Positions 9,492-24,400 of a DNA stretch of 64,000 nucleotides are shown piece by piece; position 1 is the first letter of the stretch, and each line of letters starts with the position of its first letter. The translations under genes and the position numbers were made by a program. The stretch is from Andrena cerasifolii (Eukaryota > Arthropoda > Insecta > Hymenoptera > Andrenidae): contig NC_135133.1 in assembly GCF_050908995.1 (NCBI RefSeq), positions 1,902,001 to 1,966,000 of the forward strand, written 5' to 3'. Below the pieces are notes generated by a model that was not told the origin of the DNA, did no database searches, and worked only from the letters and a program-made list of their open reading frames with translations.

Positions 9492-12400
9492 GTTCGTTGA
9501 CGCCACTACTCCCGTCGCGATTCTTATCGGCCTCTGTGCTAACGTGTTCCATATTTTCGTCACAGTAACTCGCTTAGTCGAATCTTCATCTCATTTGATG
9601 CAACATTAAGCCACAGATCACTGAAACACTACCACTGATGACATGGCACTTCTGGTGACGCGTTCTAACCTATTCTGATTTTTCCCCATTCGACAGGCAC
9701 TATTCCTTTCGTGCCACATAACATGCCTATCGCGCAGTTTGGAGTGCGATCGATCCTACGCGATAATTACGATCAGTTTATCGTGGGAGTTCCGCTTGTC
9801 AGTGGAATGATGCATCTTTGAATTCTGCTTGGCGTTGTTATGTGACATATTGAGTCTTGTGTTATTGGTTGTTGTAAGTTGTCTTTAGTATTTACTCGTG
9901 AAACACGGGTAAGATTCGTGACGCTGTAACGTCAGGAATGTCAACGTTAATTTGAGTCTTAATATTGTACGTACAGTTGGAGACGTGCTGCCATAACCTC
10001 TTCAATTGTACGACAAATACGTGCGCGTATTACGCCTGTGCGTTATTCTCGACTCGTGGCAGATGTTAGTTGCGATAACGTCATTACGATTTTCCTTGTT
10101 TTCGTTAAAGAGGAACTGACTTTCGCAAAACGCTTCGATGGAGGTGCATAGTTAGTTTTCGTTTGCAAAGTAGTTTATTGTTTCGTTGCGATTCAATACA
10201 CGTTTTATTGAGTTCAATTGTTTGGGGTCAAGTTTGTGTATATGGGTATGTTTAAGTGGTAAGCGAGGGCGTAAGTGCTGGTCTTCTATTGAATCAAGGT
10301 CTCAGTTTTTATTAAAATTGTATCATACTGGAAACACAAACAGATGTCTGTTATTAAAAATACGGTAGGTCTTGTTATGGTAGTAGAAAACATGTGGTAG
10401 GTAAAAAAGAACACAGGGAACCTAAGTACAAACAATATGAATAGTAGTTACTGGATTTACTTATAAAATAAAAAATTATTTTTCTTTGTACCAAATATTT
10501 CGTGTTTCATCATTTTGATCAAAACTTACTGCAGTGTTACTACCAATAGTACATAATTTGTTTATTTATAGCATATAAATAATGATTCTGACGTGGGTCT
10601 ATAACTTGACTCAAAACATTGATTGTTATTGGCAGTAGCAAATACTTTCCCCATATTTTGGAATTCTAAAAAGTGTGAATTGTATGAAAAATAATGTATA
10701 CTTTTATTGGCCAATTGAGTGTACGCTTACATATCAAATATTATTTAAGAGATTATTTTGCGAATCTCTTATTACTGCAGTTGCAGTGATACTCGATAGC
10801 ATTAGGAATGTTGGGAATTTCTAGCAGGCCATATGTTTCGTATATCGAATAGGTTATTAAGTCCTCTTATTAAAGTTTCACGCTAATTAGAGGAAATAAT
10901 TCATCGCTCGATGAAACACACGCAATCGCGTTGAAAATTAAAAATTGTATCATGTATCTGGTAAGTTCGCACTCGCGGGCAGCTCAGGAAGATAACGATT
11001 TTGAAATGTTGATAGGTAAAGTTCATCTTCGATGTCGTCTCGTATGCGTATCACATATGCGTGGAGTACACAAGTATATTTTATCGTGAAAATATTTTTC
11101 TGCGTATTCCGTGATATACTTACGTGTAGATTGTGACTTTCATACATGCCTTTTTCGTACGAGGATGTGCAATACCATTCATACGTATAAACTATTAAAT
11201 TAGATGTTCATTACCGTTACAAAGCTATTATTTTTATACAAACTTTACATAATGTTATATCAATTTTTATAAGGTAGAATGCTAGGATTTTGGATAGTGT
11301 TTAGGTCTTGTTCACAATTTTTAAAAAAATCAGAATAAGGGGTAGTTGAAAGTATTGGGAAACGAATATTTATAATGTATAGCAATATTATTATGCAGGT
11401 ATACACTTGGTCGTTTAAGCACTTACAATTAGTAATTCCATACGTTTAGTTCATTGGGTATTGTAGTACCTACATTGAGTGCATTGTTCACTGGAACGTT
11501 TGAGTACTTAAGGGGAGGTTCTGGTCTAGAGCCCCAAAAAATAGGTGATATTTAGGAATTAATTAAAGGAAAACTACTATATATAATTTAATGGGACTTG
11601 TTGCATTGTATTAAGGATGTCTTATGTTATAGAAATATATTTTTTGTTTTATAATTAATCAGTGCAAACAGCCCTGGGGAGTCGTTAAAGTTAAGGCGTC
11701 AAAAAATTGATCCAAATCGGTGGGACCTGTATCTCTAAAAGTTATTATCCGATTCGACTGAAACCTTTTTTATTTTGAAGATTATTCTTTTTCTAGGGGG
11801 GGAACTAAAAAAAATACAAAAATTACATTTTTTTTAGAAAATAACGACACTTCACGTTTGAAATCACTTTTCCCTGTATTTTTCGTCCTTTCAACGCCTT
11901 TAAAAATTATAAATTTTCAACTTTTTGTAATTTTTTTTAGTTCCCCCCCCCCTAGCCAAAAGAATAATCTTCAAAATAAAACAAGTTTCAGTCGAATCGG
12001 ATAATAACTTTTGAAGATACAGGTCCCACCGTTTTGAGAACACTGTTTCGAGAAAAACGCATTTGAAGTTTTACGTGAGCGCCGAGTAGCCGGTTGTGAC
12101 CCATGTATTTGCCGCGACTCAAATGCCTATAACTTCGGGAATTTTACGAATTTCAACAAATCCTTTCAAACCCGTTTTCCTAAAAGGTTGAACATTCGAA
12201 AAATGAAATAAAAGAAAAATCGACATTTAGACCAGAACCTCCCCTTAAGTACTAGTGTAGGCACTGTTAGGTTTAGAATATCTCGAATACTTGAGTACCC
12301 GTTCCTCTTGGAGTACATTTGTCACTAGGCTACTAGGAACACTTGAGTACACTAAATACATTGGGAAAATTGAGTACATTTAGTGCCTGAGCAACTGACA

Positions 12401-15400
12401 AGGGAACATACCGAACCCAGAAATTCGAAAAACTCTGAAACTTTGTGAATACGTAGGGAATTACCTCCTGATTACAACGCAATTTTTGTTTGCTGCCCAA
12501 GTTCACTCCAAGGGGGTGGAATTGACCCCTGACGGTTATTTCCCGATTTTGTGTTATAACTCGTGAACTGTAAAATAACTGTTTTACCAAATGATAGCTC
12601 TAATTAAAAGAAGTAACTTTTGTCGTGAAACTTTTTTTCTATCTCTTACAGTTCGCGAGTTATAACACAAAATCGGAAAATAGCCGAATTTTCAGGGGTT
12701 AATTTCACCCCCTTCGAGTGAATTTGGGCAGCAAACAAAAATTGCGTTGTAATCAGGCGGAAATCCCCTACATATTCACAAAGTTTCAGAATTTTTTTAA
12801 TTTCCGGGTTCGGGATATTCCCTTGTCAGATAAAAAAAGTTGAAAAAGCGACCTTCGCTATTTTTTTTACTATTCCGACCAATTGCAATTTTTTCCAAAC
12901 AACGTTACAAGTCACGTAGTAAACTAATCCTTCTAGGTTCTCAAAAAAGTACCAATTTGTTAGAATTATTATGAGTATATTAGGGGAATATTAAAAAACT
13001 GCTGGTAAAGTTCTACCTGGTGTATTATAGTTACAACAATACCATATAGGATCTTGGAAATACTAAAGTAGAGTGCGATATTCTCTTGATACATATTTAC
13101 TACTTAGGAACAAACGTTTACATACTATAATTCCATAATATTTTCATCAAATCCCTGCACTGAACTTTCGTTCTTCTTAGCATTTAAACCCCACAAGCCT
13201 TAGTTATTTTTACAACTAGAAAACGCTTTGTAAGGTAAGAAACGACCCAGGCTACGCGACGCTATTCACCAAATTCATGATTTCGCCGGAGCCTATTTTC
13301 GTGACCTACGTCAAACAGTTTCAAGCCTCGCTCCCGCTATGGCCATAGCGTTTTATCTTTCATGAGCTGCCGCTCCCCCATTTACCCATACGCCTTCCTG
13401 TCTCGTTCACATTAACAGCCTCATTATTTTCAATGCAAATATTTTCCCTTGCTGCGAGCGCGGCTCCTATAAAATCTCCGCGTGGTCCGAGCATCGTCAA
13501 CGGATTTATTAAAACTCTAGCTCCTTCTGAATCAATCAGCGGGACCCAGTGCCGGTCTTTACCCCTTTGACTCGCAAGCTCGATCGCGTTGCACTGGAAT
13601 ACACAGTACGTCGGAAAAATAACGGAACTGTTTTAAATTCAAAGAAGAAAATTAGTTATTTTGCCAAAATTATTTTTTTTTATTCAAAATACATCCCTTC
13701 TGCATCAATACACCGCTGGGCACGTTCGACTAGTACCAGCAAACATTTTTTTATATCATTTTGCGGAATCGCCTCAATGACGCCTATCCCCGCGCCTTGG
13801 ATGTTTGTAACACTATCATAAAAAGTTCCTTTCATGGCCAGTTTGAGTTTTGGGAATAGGAAATAATCACATGCCGATAAGTTCGGCGAATGCGGAGGAT
13901 GTTGGAGCACACAGACCTGTTTTTTCGCCGAAATTTTTTTTGTCCCATTGTGTTTCTGCGACGAAGTGACAAAAGGTACTGCCACTTTAACCGTTTTAAC
14001 TTGACAATCCGTTAGTCGATTCCAATACCGATGCTTTTGTTTTGTAGAGGAAATAGGGTAGATGTTCCATTTACTGTCAGTGTCCCTATTACTACCACTT
14101 TATTTATTTCACTTTAAAAAAATGTAACGTATAAAAAATAGACGTATAAAGAATGTACTATAATAATAAGAAGAACAGTCCCAATTTTATGATAAATTAT
14201 TTTTTAAACTATTCATTATACATTGCGTGTTTATTAAGTAAAACAAATGAAGTGGCAGTAATTGGGACATTTATCCTATACAGCTTTCAGGTTACATAAT
14301 ATTGTTTCAGTAGATGGTATTAGCAGTTTTCATTAAATTTAAAAAGTCCCGTTATTTTACCGACATACTGTGTATAACTCATCAGAAAACTTCGAAGCAA
14401 AATTCACGCAATTTGCCTATGACAGAGAAAACCAAAGAGAAAGTATCAAAAGCTGACTCCATCGGTGTCGTGTTCGCGGAAATGCTGCGATTCGTGGTCG
14501 TTCTGGTTGCAATCTTATATCGACCCTTGAAAAATGGTTCTTACAGTCACGTGTATGTACGTGCTACAGTTGGATAAAACATATCGATTCAGCTACCACG
14601 GACGCATGCTGGAGAGTTGCGGCGCTTCACGTGGTTGGCATGTTTCCCGAACATTTCTGCAATAATTTGTGAATATGGTACTAAATACTAATTGCAAGGC
14701 AAAGCCTCGATATAAGCTCTGTGCTAGCCCATACTCGCAAAAGATGATAGATTAGTCTGCAGAATGGCCGCCCATGCGAAGTTGGGCCATTCTCCGTGCT
14801 GCATTTGCGGCAGCTATAGCCATGTTGTTCAGTTGGCTGTATCTGGTAAAAAATATGTTTCTCTGTGGAAGTTAGTTGGCAATTACATCACTGTTCAAGG
14901 TATCCTTCTTTGGAAGTTACAGAGTGCATTTTCTCGAGTATTCTGGAGATTCTTTAGTATTACTTCGAGAAAAGAATTTCTGGATGTTTGCCAATCTGTC
15001 GCCGACACTTTGAATTATACCCTAGTAGCACAAAGTGTTGGTTAAATATTTTTTCCAAATATTAAAAAAATATTTCGTTGGCCACACTTTTTAATATGAC
15101 AGAAATGTTGATTTCAAATATTGTATACACATACTGAACATGTGAAATAAATGTTTACTTTATATTTGAAAAAAAATTTCATAATATAAAATGAATATTT
15201 TCCGAACATTCGAAAAAAATATAAAGATTTTGTTTCTATTATTAAATAAATATTTTATTTATATTTGGACAAAAATATTTTTTTCTAATATTAAATGAAT
15301 ATTAAATATTTGCTTATTAATCTAGAATAAATATTGTATCTATATTTAAATATCAAAAAGAGATTGAACTTCTTTTTAATATTGGATCTATGTGTATTTA

Positions 15401-18400
15401 ATATTTTATGCTACTAGGGTAGCATAGTTCTTTGCGTAGGATTGATTAGTTAAGGTTGCTAGTAGTCTAGTAAAAACGTCGTGATCACTTGGAGGCAAGT
15501 TAAGACTGTATACTAGGGTAAAGGACCCAATTACTGTCACCTTAAGCTATTTTATTTAAAATAACGAACAAATAAACGTTGTAAAGTCGTACACAAAAAG
15601 AATTATGTAATTCAACCTATAATCTATATTATAGATTATATACTATAGTTTATTTATTCGTTATTTTAAGTAAAATAGCTTAAGGTGACAGTAATTGGTT
15701 AGTTGTCAGTAATTGGGTCCTTTACCCTAAATGTTGCATGATGTTTCGTCCAACTTTTCGAATGTTTTCAGTGCTTTTTTCTCGATTGTGTAATGTTTAG
15801 AAGCAACAGCTTCCTTTTAATTGAATAAAACAGTTTTCTGGTTCTGTTCTAGTTTTCAATTAATTATTCACTTCGTTTGAATCGATGACAGAGCTGTATA
15901 GTAGGAGTCAGCGTCGATTATGTTTTTTACTTCGCCGAAAATCGATGTAAATTGTGCTCCCATTGGTTCTCCACAGTTTCTATAAAATCATTGACCCTAT
16001 CGCTGTGTTTGAAGCGATGGAAATTCTGTATACATAAGCTTATGACTCATTTTCGACACGACGAACGTTACTCGGCGCTCGTTTTTTTCCCTGGACGGTT
16101 TTATAAAAAAGGGAAGTGAAAGTTAACATTCAAACTTGCATTCCACTGTAACTGTTCCAGTCGTGCTGGTAGCCATTGTCAAGAATAATTGTTGCCTTGC
16201 GTCTGTGTGGCAAATTATTACGAAACGATCGTTTGAAAGTAGTTCGATTGGAATGCGTAATTTTTCTGAATTTATTAGAATTATATGGATATTTGTGCAC
16301 AGTGAGTCAGAAAATTAATTGCACGGGTAGATTTTTTGAGTTGCACCTTTCATTTGGATTCCTTTACTTATTTACTTTTTCTATAATTATTCGTTTTTCA
16401 CTCATTACATTGGCCTTTAATTCAAAATATAATATACCAAAACTTAGCGAGCTTTGTTTCGAACTTGCACTATTTATGTGTTCTTCTTTTTTTCTTTTAA
16501 TGGTGTTCACAAATGCTTTCACTCTGACCATGTGACCACAGCATAAGTGCTCTTGAACACATTTTTTACACTTTGTCATTGTGAATTGTCTTTTTAAAAA
16601 AAAATCTAGTATTGTACGTTAGAGCACTGATTCTAGGCTTCTTTTTAGCTTTTACATTATACAGTGGTGCTGCAAAAAGAACCAGCGTGTTTGGTCGTGA
16701 AAAGAACTCGTTGTTTTCCCCGCTATTTCTTTTGTAGTGGCCACCGCGAGTGAGAGGTGCCGGAGAGATATGACGTTGTGGCGGTGCCGAGCATAATTTA
16801 TGACTTGGCAGTTGTGGCTGACGCGTGCCCTCTCGCTCGTTCTCAGTCTCGCACTCGCTGCGGCGACTACAAGAAAACTAGCGGGGTTAGAAATGTTCCA
16901 TAACGGGACAACAGTGTTGCGGCTCTGATCGTGAGCTCCCAAAAGAACGGCTCCTGGAGCCACGAGTTGGCCAGGCTTGCTCTAAGTTCTGAGTTTTCAC
17001 AGTAATTAAATAAAATATACCTCAGACCTCTAGTTTATTTATTTTTATACCATACACAATTGCAGTTTGGAATTATCAAAGCGGCCAAATGCCAAAACGG
17101 GGGCCAAAATTTTTCCGTAATTAGGTACTACATTTACCTAATTACCCTTGTGATTGAAAAGCGTGCCTATATTTTTTTGTTCCTTTTGCAACCTCAAAAT
17201 AAATCAAATGCTTCCTTTTCATAAACAAACAATTATTATTTCCAGACCACCATTTGTGTCTGTAATGATCTACAATCATCTAATAATTTGTCTCTGCCAG
17301 TAATTTCGTGAAATTGAAGAAATAGAAGTTATACGTTATAGTCTGTTACTTATTTTTCTCTTACACCCACACCTCCGTTAATTTTGTTGTTAGGAGAATA
17401 TTATTAGTAACTATTTAAGTATTCAATATTTCAATATTTCATTATCAATCACGTAACTATGAAAATTGTCTATGGGCGATACAATAAATATTTCCAGTAG
17501 CGCATATTCGAAAATGAAAAAGTAAAAAATTTCCCCAGTGCTTCGTTTTCTGCCTGTGTATGCTAATAATTTTTCAATACACCGTACTCTGTACAAACTG
17601 ATCCCGTATTATTGACTCTGCTTCATGTTTCTAAGTCGATGAATAGAGTTTCAGCCTCGGTTTCACGTGGATGCACAAATATGTCTGCGATTGTTGGACC
17701 GTGGAAATGCAAATAGCAGCTGAACAAAGTAACGGCACGGATTCACGGTTAATTATAAACATCGCTTGTACAGTTTCGATTACCTGTGCCGATTCCATTA
17801 TTAAAAGCAGGGGAGACCGGGGTAGGTTGTAACGCGGGGTAAATTGTAACATAAGTAAAATCTTTTGAACGACAAATCTTGTAACCCACAGCATGCGAGA
17901 GCTGTTTGACGATATTAGCACTGTTGGTTTTAGTGACCCAATTGAGCGTTATGTATTCATTTTCTGGTTATAGCTCAGAATTTTAGTAGGTATGTAGAGC
18001 ACGTAAGTAAATTTTGTCTTACAATTAACACTTTTATTTCAATTAACTGTCATTACTGTTGGATTGTTGGTAACACAAAAATGAATTTTGTTACGTATGA
18101 GAACCGCTGACAAAAGCAATAAACCAGAGGCCAGCGGGCCCATGGGTCTGTTAGGGAATCCTTATTCTAACTGCAAGGGTAAGAGACAGAACGCAGGCCT
18201 GTCCCTTTTCAAGTGGACAACGGACTTTTTGAATTGCCTTTGCGTTTTCTCTTCACTTCGAGTCTTGCCTTCAGCACGATACGACGTCCTTCCGAGCTGA
18301 GTAAAATAAACTAGAGTTTATAAAGAATATACTGTTTTACAGTTTATTTCATAACCCATTTCCAATAATTACAAACCGTTTGAATTTTTGCTACACATTG

Positions 18401-21400
18401 GTTTATTATAATGTGTACGCGTTTTAGTAATTTGATGTTTAGTTTCTCATTTGCTGAGATAAAACGCGAAAATTCAAGCTCGGGGTAAATTGTAACATGT
18501 TACTTCTTACTCCGCTCTAACTGGTGATGAAGCAAACATGCTATTTGCTGACACACCGGAAAAAAATTGCTCTAGAGTACTCTAGACGAACAACAGAACA
18601 ATCGAGAATCCAAGAAGTAGAAAAAAAGTATAAAGGCAAAAGTAAAGAAAGCGAAGAAGATAGAATCAGATGAATAAACAATGATTGTTTAACTCATGTA
18701 TATCAAAGGTTTAATAATGATCTGTGTTTTCATTTATATTTTTTAGAAATGTTTATTTGTGTTCATATTTGTATTTAAATAAGTAAAACAGATGTGTTAG
18801 AATTTACCCCACGTGGTGTTACTTTTTACCCCGGACTCCGGCACATTGTAACAAAGGTTCAGGTTTGTTTATGATGACGCTTGATGGCTAAGTGTCCAAT
18901 ATTTTGTCACGTACTTACCCTCAATGAGTTCATCACATAATAAGTAGTAAGTCACGCAAATTATTTCCTGGTTGAGGAAAACACTTTCCAGAAAAAATTT
19001 TGAAATCTTTTTTGTTACAATCTGCCCCGGTCTCCCCTACCGTGATAAGATAATTTACAGCGATATTCCTTATCAGAATGAGTTAATCCATTGCACACCA
19101 ACTTATTAGCTCACAGATTGACCAGAGATATTGCTAAATATCGAAATAACAGAAAATATACCACAGTAATTTTGTAATTTATTAATTTATTACACTGTCC
19201 GACAAAAAAATGCGATTTTTGTATCACTTTAATGAAATATATCGTTTACGATAAATTTCTGCACGCTGAAAACGAATTTGTCCGTAAAAAAGGCGTAGCA
19301 CGTCAGGATTTTGAGAAAATTGAGGTTAAACATGCCAAAATAGCCTATTTTTGATATACTCAAACCAATATATAAAAATAACGGTAAGTCCTAGCCAAAA
19401 TCCGATTAAATACTCGAAGTCAGCAAGAAAAAGTGTAGAAAATATATGTATTACTTTAAGAGTTACAATAAATTCTAAGCAAGCAACCGCGTACAAAATT
19501 GTAAGAGACTGAAATCTGTGGTATACGAGATAGTCTGTGTGGCGTACAAGAAACTCGGTAAATGCACGAAAAAGTTGTATATATTTGTTTAAACAAATTA
19601 ATTTTACAAATCCTATGCCGGATTCAGAATCAGCGACCTCAGAAAACACTAGCACTTATGCCTTAGTGAATGTCCCAATTTCTGCTCATTTCGTATTTTT
19701 CTTATTATTATAAGTGTCACGTTTGTACTATAGTTACAACAAAATAATTCAAAATTATTTAAACATTTACGCGAGTGTTGCACGAGCTTGGGGTTAATCA
19801 AAGTGCAGCATAAGCAACGAAAAACTTATAAAATGAGAGACTCACGATTTCTCGACCGTGTTTTAGCTGGTTGGGGTAGAACAGGGTCGCTATTGGTATT
19901 CGATAATTGGGCAGAAAATAGTTTTTGCAGTAAAACTTGTTATTCAATAACAAAAACAGATACCGTATTGTGCTCTGGATGTAGATTTTTTTACTATTCT
20001 TGATTATTTTAAGTAGAAAACAGGTGATTAGGTTTAGGGTCAAGTGAATCACCGTCGTGTCCGCATTTTTACTCACCAAAATTTTAGCAACATAACCTCA
20101 CAATTCAATATATGCTGTAATCTCTATTTCTATTCGAAGGCATTTTATTTTTTGTTTATCATTATTTTATGCTTTACTGTTGTGTTATAAAACATCTCCA
20201 TAAAAGATGTAACTTATTTTAACCTGAAAAGGTACCATATTATGTGAGCAGAGATTGTTACAAAGGGTGAGTAGAGATACGTACATCGCTATTTTTTGTG
20301 AGCAGAAATATGGTCATTCAAAGCATTACATTTAATTACAAATTACTAGTAGTTAAACATCTTGAAATATCTTTCTTAAATAGTTTTCGACTGGTTGATT
20401 TATTATTAAGGAATTAATCAATTACTCTGCAAATTTTGATCACAAACAAATTTTTTACACCTTCTTTCTGACGATTAACCTCTTAAGTGAGCAGAAATTG
20501 GGACATTCACCTTACATACAACTTTTTCATGCATTTACCCAGTTTCTTGTACGCCACATAGACTATCTCGTACAGGGTCAGCGTTTTATCCTGCAACCCG
20601 CGCTCGCGCGAACTTGTAAAATGGCATGTTTAACCTCAATTTTCTCAAAATCCTGACATGCTACGCCAAATTCGTTTTCCGCGAGGAAAAAATCACGCGA
20701 AACGATGTATTTCATTAAGGTTCAAAAACCTTGTCGAACAGTGTAATTCATTTAATTCTTCAGACTAGAATTACTCCATTTTTACAAAATTGAATGATAT
20801 CAGCATCCTACATTAATTTGAACCTTGATGTGCCTTGGTATCATACTTGGTGTGCAAAAGGGTGAACCAAATTTGTTTCCCGCGAAAGGTTGAAAATCAA
20901 AGGAACAGGGTGAAGGATTGCTAATTTAATGCAAATAAGGTAGAACAGATGCCAAGACACTGCTTCCTCTTCTATTGTTGTAGAAATTAACTGAAGACAA
21001 AGGAAGCCTGCTGTTAATGATATGTGTGTAGCGCAGTTTAATTATGCCACCTTCTGTCTTCTTCTCCATAATTACAATTTACGCGCTGATACCTATTAAT
21101 TAATATCAATTTTATTGTCCACTCATGTCGTTTGCAAGTGAACGATGAATCTGCATATGAAAGTATGGTACAAGCGAAACAGAAGTGGCTTTTGAACAGA
21201 AATAAGTAACAAATGTGTAATAATCGGAAATTGTTGAGTCCTTGTAGAAAACACTGTAAGTGCCGAATTTCAATATTTTTTTATCTGAAAATGTTCTACG
21301 TGCCAATGGTAATAGCATAGCAGGTAGTGTAGGTACCTACTTATAAAATTTGATTTTTGGCCCCAACAGTGTTTTCTACAAGGACTCTTCTGTTATCCAT

Positions 21401-24400
21401 AGTTATATCCCTAGTTTTCAAATAATTGTATCCCCAGTTGTCCATAGTCATATCCGTAGTTCATAATTGCATCCCTAAGTAGTTGTCAATAGTTGAAAAT
21501 GTGCCTAATATTTTTCAAACAACAATAATTTACATAACGAAGTCAATGCACGACACGAATGAATAATTTACATAACAATATAAATGAGAAATTTTTTAAA
21601 CCATTTTTCTTACTCTCTTACATTAATTATGGCCTGTTTTAAAACGTTGCACGCATATATCATTGCTACCCCTGCAGTAATTCCTTCTTCGAGTTTGCGT
21701 GGCCTACAAAAAATCCTCTTTCCTCACTTTAGTTTTGTGGTTTGGAAGGAAGACAATTATACCCTGCAACTTATATAAATACCACTTCGATTTCCTTCCC
21801 CAGATTTCGTTTTTAGATCTCTATTTCTGGCGTACTGATGGGGCTGCTACCTTTTCTATTTTTGTTTATTTATACTGCTGTCGGGACCATAAGAATATTG
21901 GAATTGAGTGCATTTTTTTATTACAAGGTCCTCGGAAGAGTCATTACTAACGAGATAAGTAACAATCACTCGGTGAGAAGTTTGCATGATATTGTATCGA
22001 TGCCTGAAGAAGTGGGACTTCTTCCCCTTTTGTGTCTATCGGTTTCAGTTGCCGCTAGCTTTAGCAGTAAGCTCTTAACTTGGTGAATACTTAGCGCAGC
22101 AGTTTTTATCGATCTTCCCCCGAACTGATGTTAGTGGCGATGTCTGGGGGTTCTTGCGTTGTGTGCTTCGGAGAACTTGAGACAAATAGGCGTTCAATCT
22201 GTCTCGTCGCTCCAAGAGGGTTGTATATGTACTCCAAGAACACGAATATCTAAAAAAAATCAGAAGCACTAATATAATTGATCATAGTAAATGAAATAAG
22301 TATTTTACTTGCAGAAATGAAGTAAATAAATTATAACAGTATTCAGTCTCTCTTAAGGAACAATACTCCCCTCCAAAAAAAAAACTAGTAAATTTTTACA
22401 CAATTCCACCATACCACCGCAAAAACTTTTCTAAAAACATTGTTGCCGTACCGTGAAACACTTGAAAATCATTTTCTAAAGTAAGACCCCTCTTAAGTTC
22501 GAAATAATACAAGTTTTACTATGAGGAATTTGAAATTCAATTCACCTAAAAATTACTATGTAATCTTTGTAACGAAATGATCGAAAGGTCACAAAGTGGC
22601 TGTGAAATTTTCATCTCGCACATTTTCTAGTGATTGGTCACGTTATCCTTGTATTAGTACGACAGGCAGCCGTTAACCTTGAGGTTTCTGTTAACCAGGT
22701 AGGCCCATATTTAGAACTGCATTGAAACGAAAGCCGATGAACCGGTTCTACGTACAGTGGCGGCCATATGTGTACTTATGTACACCCTTTAAAACAGAAT
22801 AACTTTTTTAAAGTTGGAGCAAACGACTTGAGTTTTTTTGAGCAGGTACAAGGATCAGTTTACTGTTTAGTTGAACTGTTTAGTTAGCGTTTTGAAAAAA
22901 ATTGCAATTGGTCGGAATACCGAAGAAAATACGGAAGCTCGTTTTTTTTCATTTTTTTTTATCTGAGCCTGTAATAAAAATTTAAAAATCCCGTTTGTAG
23001 ATTTAAGTAAGTTGTACACATGCTGCAAATTTCAGCAAAATCGGTTAACGTAGCTATGAGCTACAAACAGTTAAAAGTGGTGAAAATCACATTTCGACAG
23101 TTTTCGGTTGAAAACTGTGATTTCAGCATGCATAGGGGAGAGTCATACAGTTCCGGCCACTTTCAGTTTTTGCACTGTAACTTGGGCAACTGCTGGTAAA
23201 AATCAAATTTCAAAGAAGTAATTTGTAGTGCAAATAGTGCTTAATAAGAGGGGACAACTCGTTTTTCTCAAATTTTATCATAAAGATTAATAATTCGCCG
23301 GAATAAAAAAGTTGTTATACCACCTTATAGTCGTCCAGTAGCGGCCAACTACTTAAGTAGTTAGTAGATTGTAAGGTCTAAGTAATTAATAATGTTAGTC
23401 AAAATGTTTGCAATTAGAAAAAAAATATTTAAGCACGTCTACAAATGTCACATGTAAAATGATCGATATTTTCTTGGTCTGTGCACTCCACGTGAGCCCA
23501 CCCCTCGCATTTGATGCACTGCACCCAATCTTCGTTGAACGATTCTTTGCAAATTTTGCACTCAGTGATTTGTTCATCAAAACCTAGGTTAACCCTTTCG
23601 ACCTGACATTTTTTTACCCGGTTTTTATTATATTTTCTTGCAGAACTCGATTGTACTAAGTGGCGGATAGGTACTGATCAAATTTGAAAGTTGTATGCCA
23701 ATTTTAAAAATTGGGGTACATTTGTCCCAGCAGTTTTTTTTTTTTTTTTGAGTGGGACGTACATGACCCGGAAAAGTTAAACACGGTTAAACACTTGCGA
23801 TCTTCTGTAGATATGTTATATAATGTATTTTTATTACATATAGATATATTATACATACATATTATCAACGAATTTATAACATTATTATGTGTTACTGCTT
23901 GTGATAAAGAAACAAGAACAAAGTATGAAAATACCTAGTGGGACATATGTATGCGACCCGAAAACGCATAGCCACTACTTTATGCTCAATAAGATAAATA
24001 AAAACATAATAATGTAAACACTTTTAAGCAAAACATTCTTATCATATCCACTATAAACTGAAAGGTTACGATAAACAATTTCAGAAAAATGAAATCTCGT
24101 GTATATATCACGAGATTTCTATAATTGCGACTCTGCAGCTAGACATCCTGCCAAAATAAAACTTATCCATCTCGTTACTACGTTTGCTTATTCTCATGAT
24201 TGCCAATCAAAGATAGTAGTATATAATCAGACTAACTGAAAAACAATAAAACAACGCACATATGTGGCAATATTGTTCCACAGATGATCACAAACATTCA
24301 CTGGGACATAGTATCCCCAGAGGGCCGAAAGGGTTAAGTTTATTTTAGTTTAGTTTAGTCTAATTTTGTCCTATAGTATCATTTTCAAAGCCGCATTCAC

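Noticed and set aside
12333..12590. Similar minus-strand peptides at 12333-12590 and 36770-36970
   Set aside because: Similarity comes from two copies of the same palindromic MITE; the frames contain no transposase motif and cross the element boundary.
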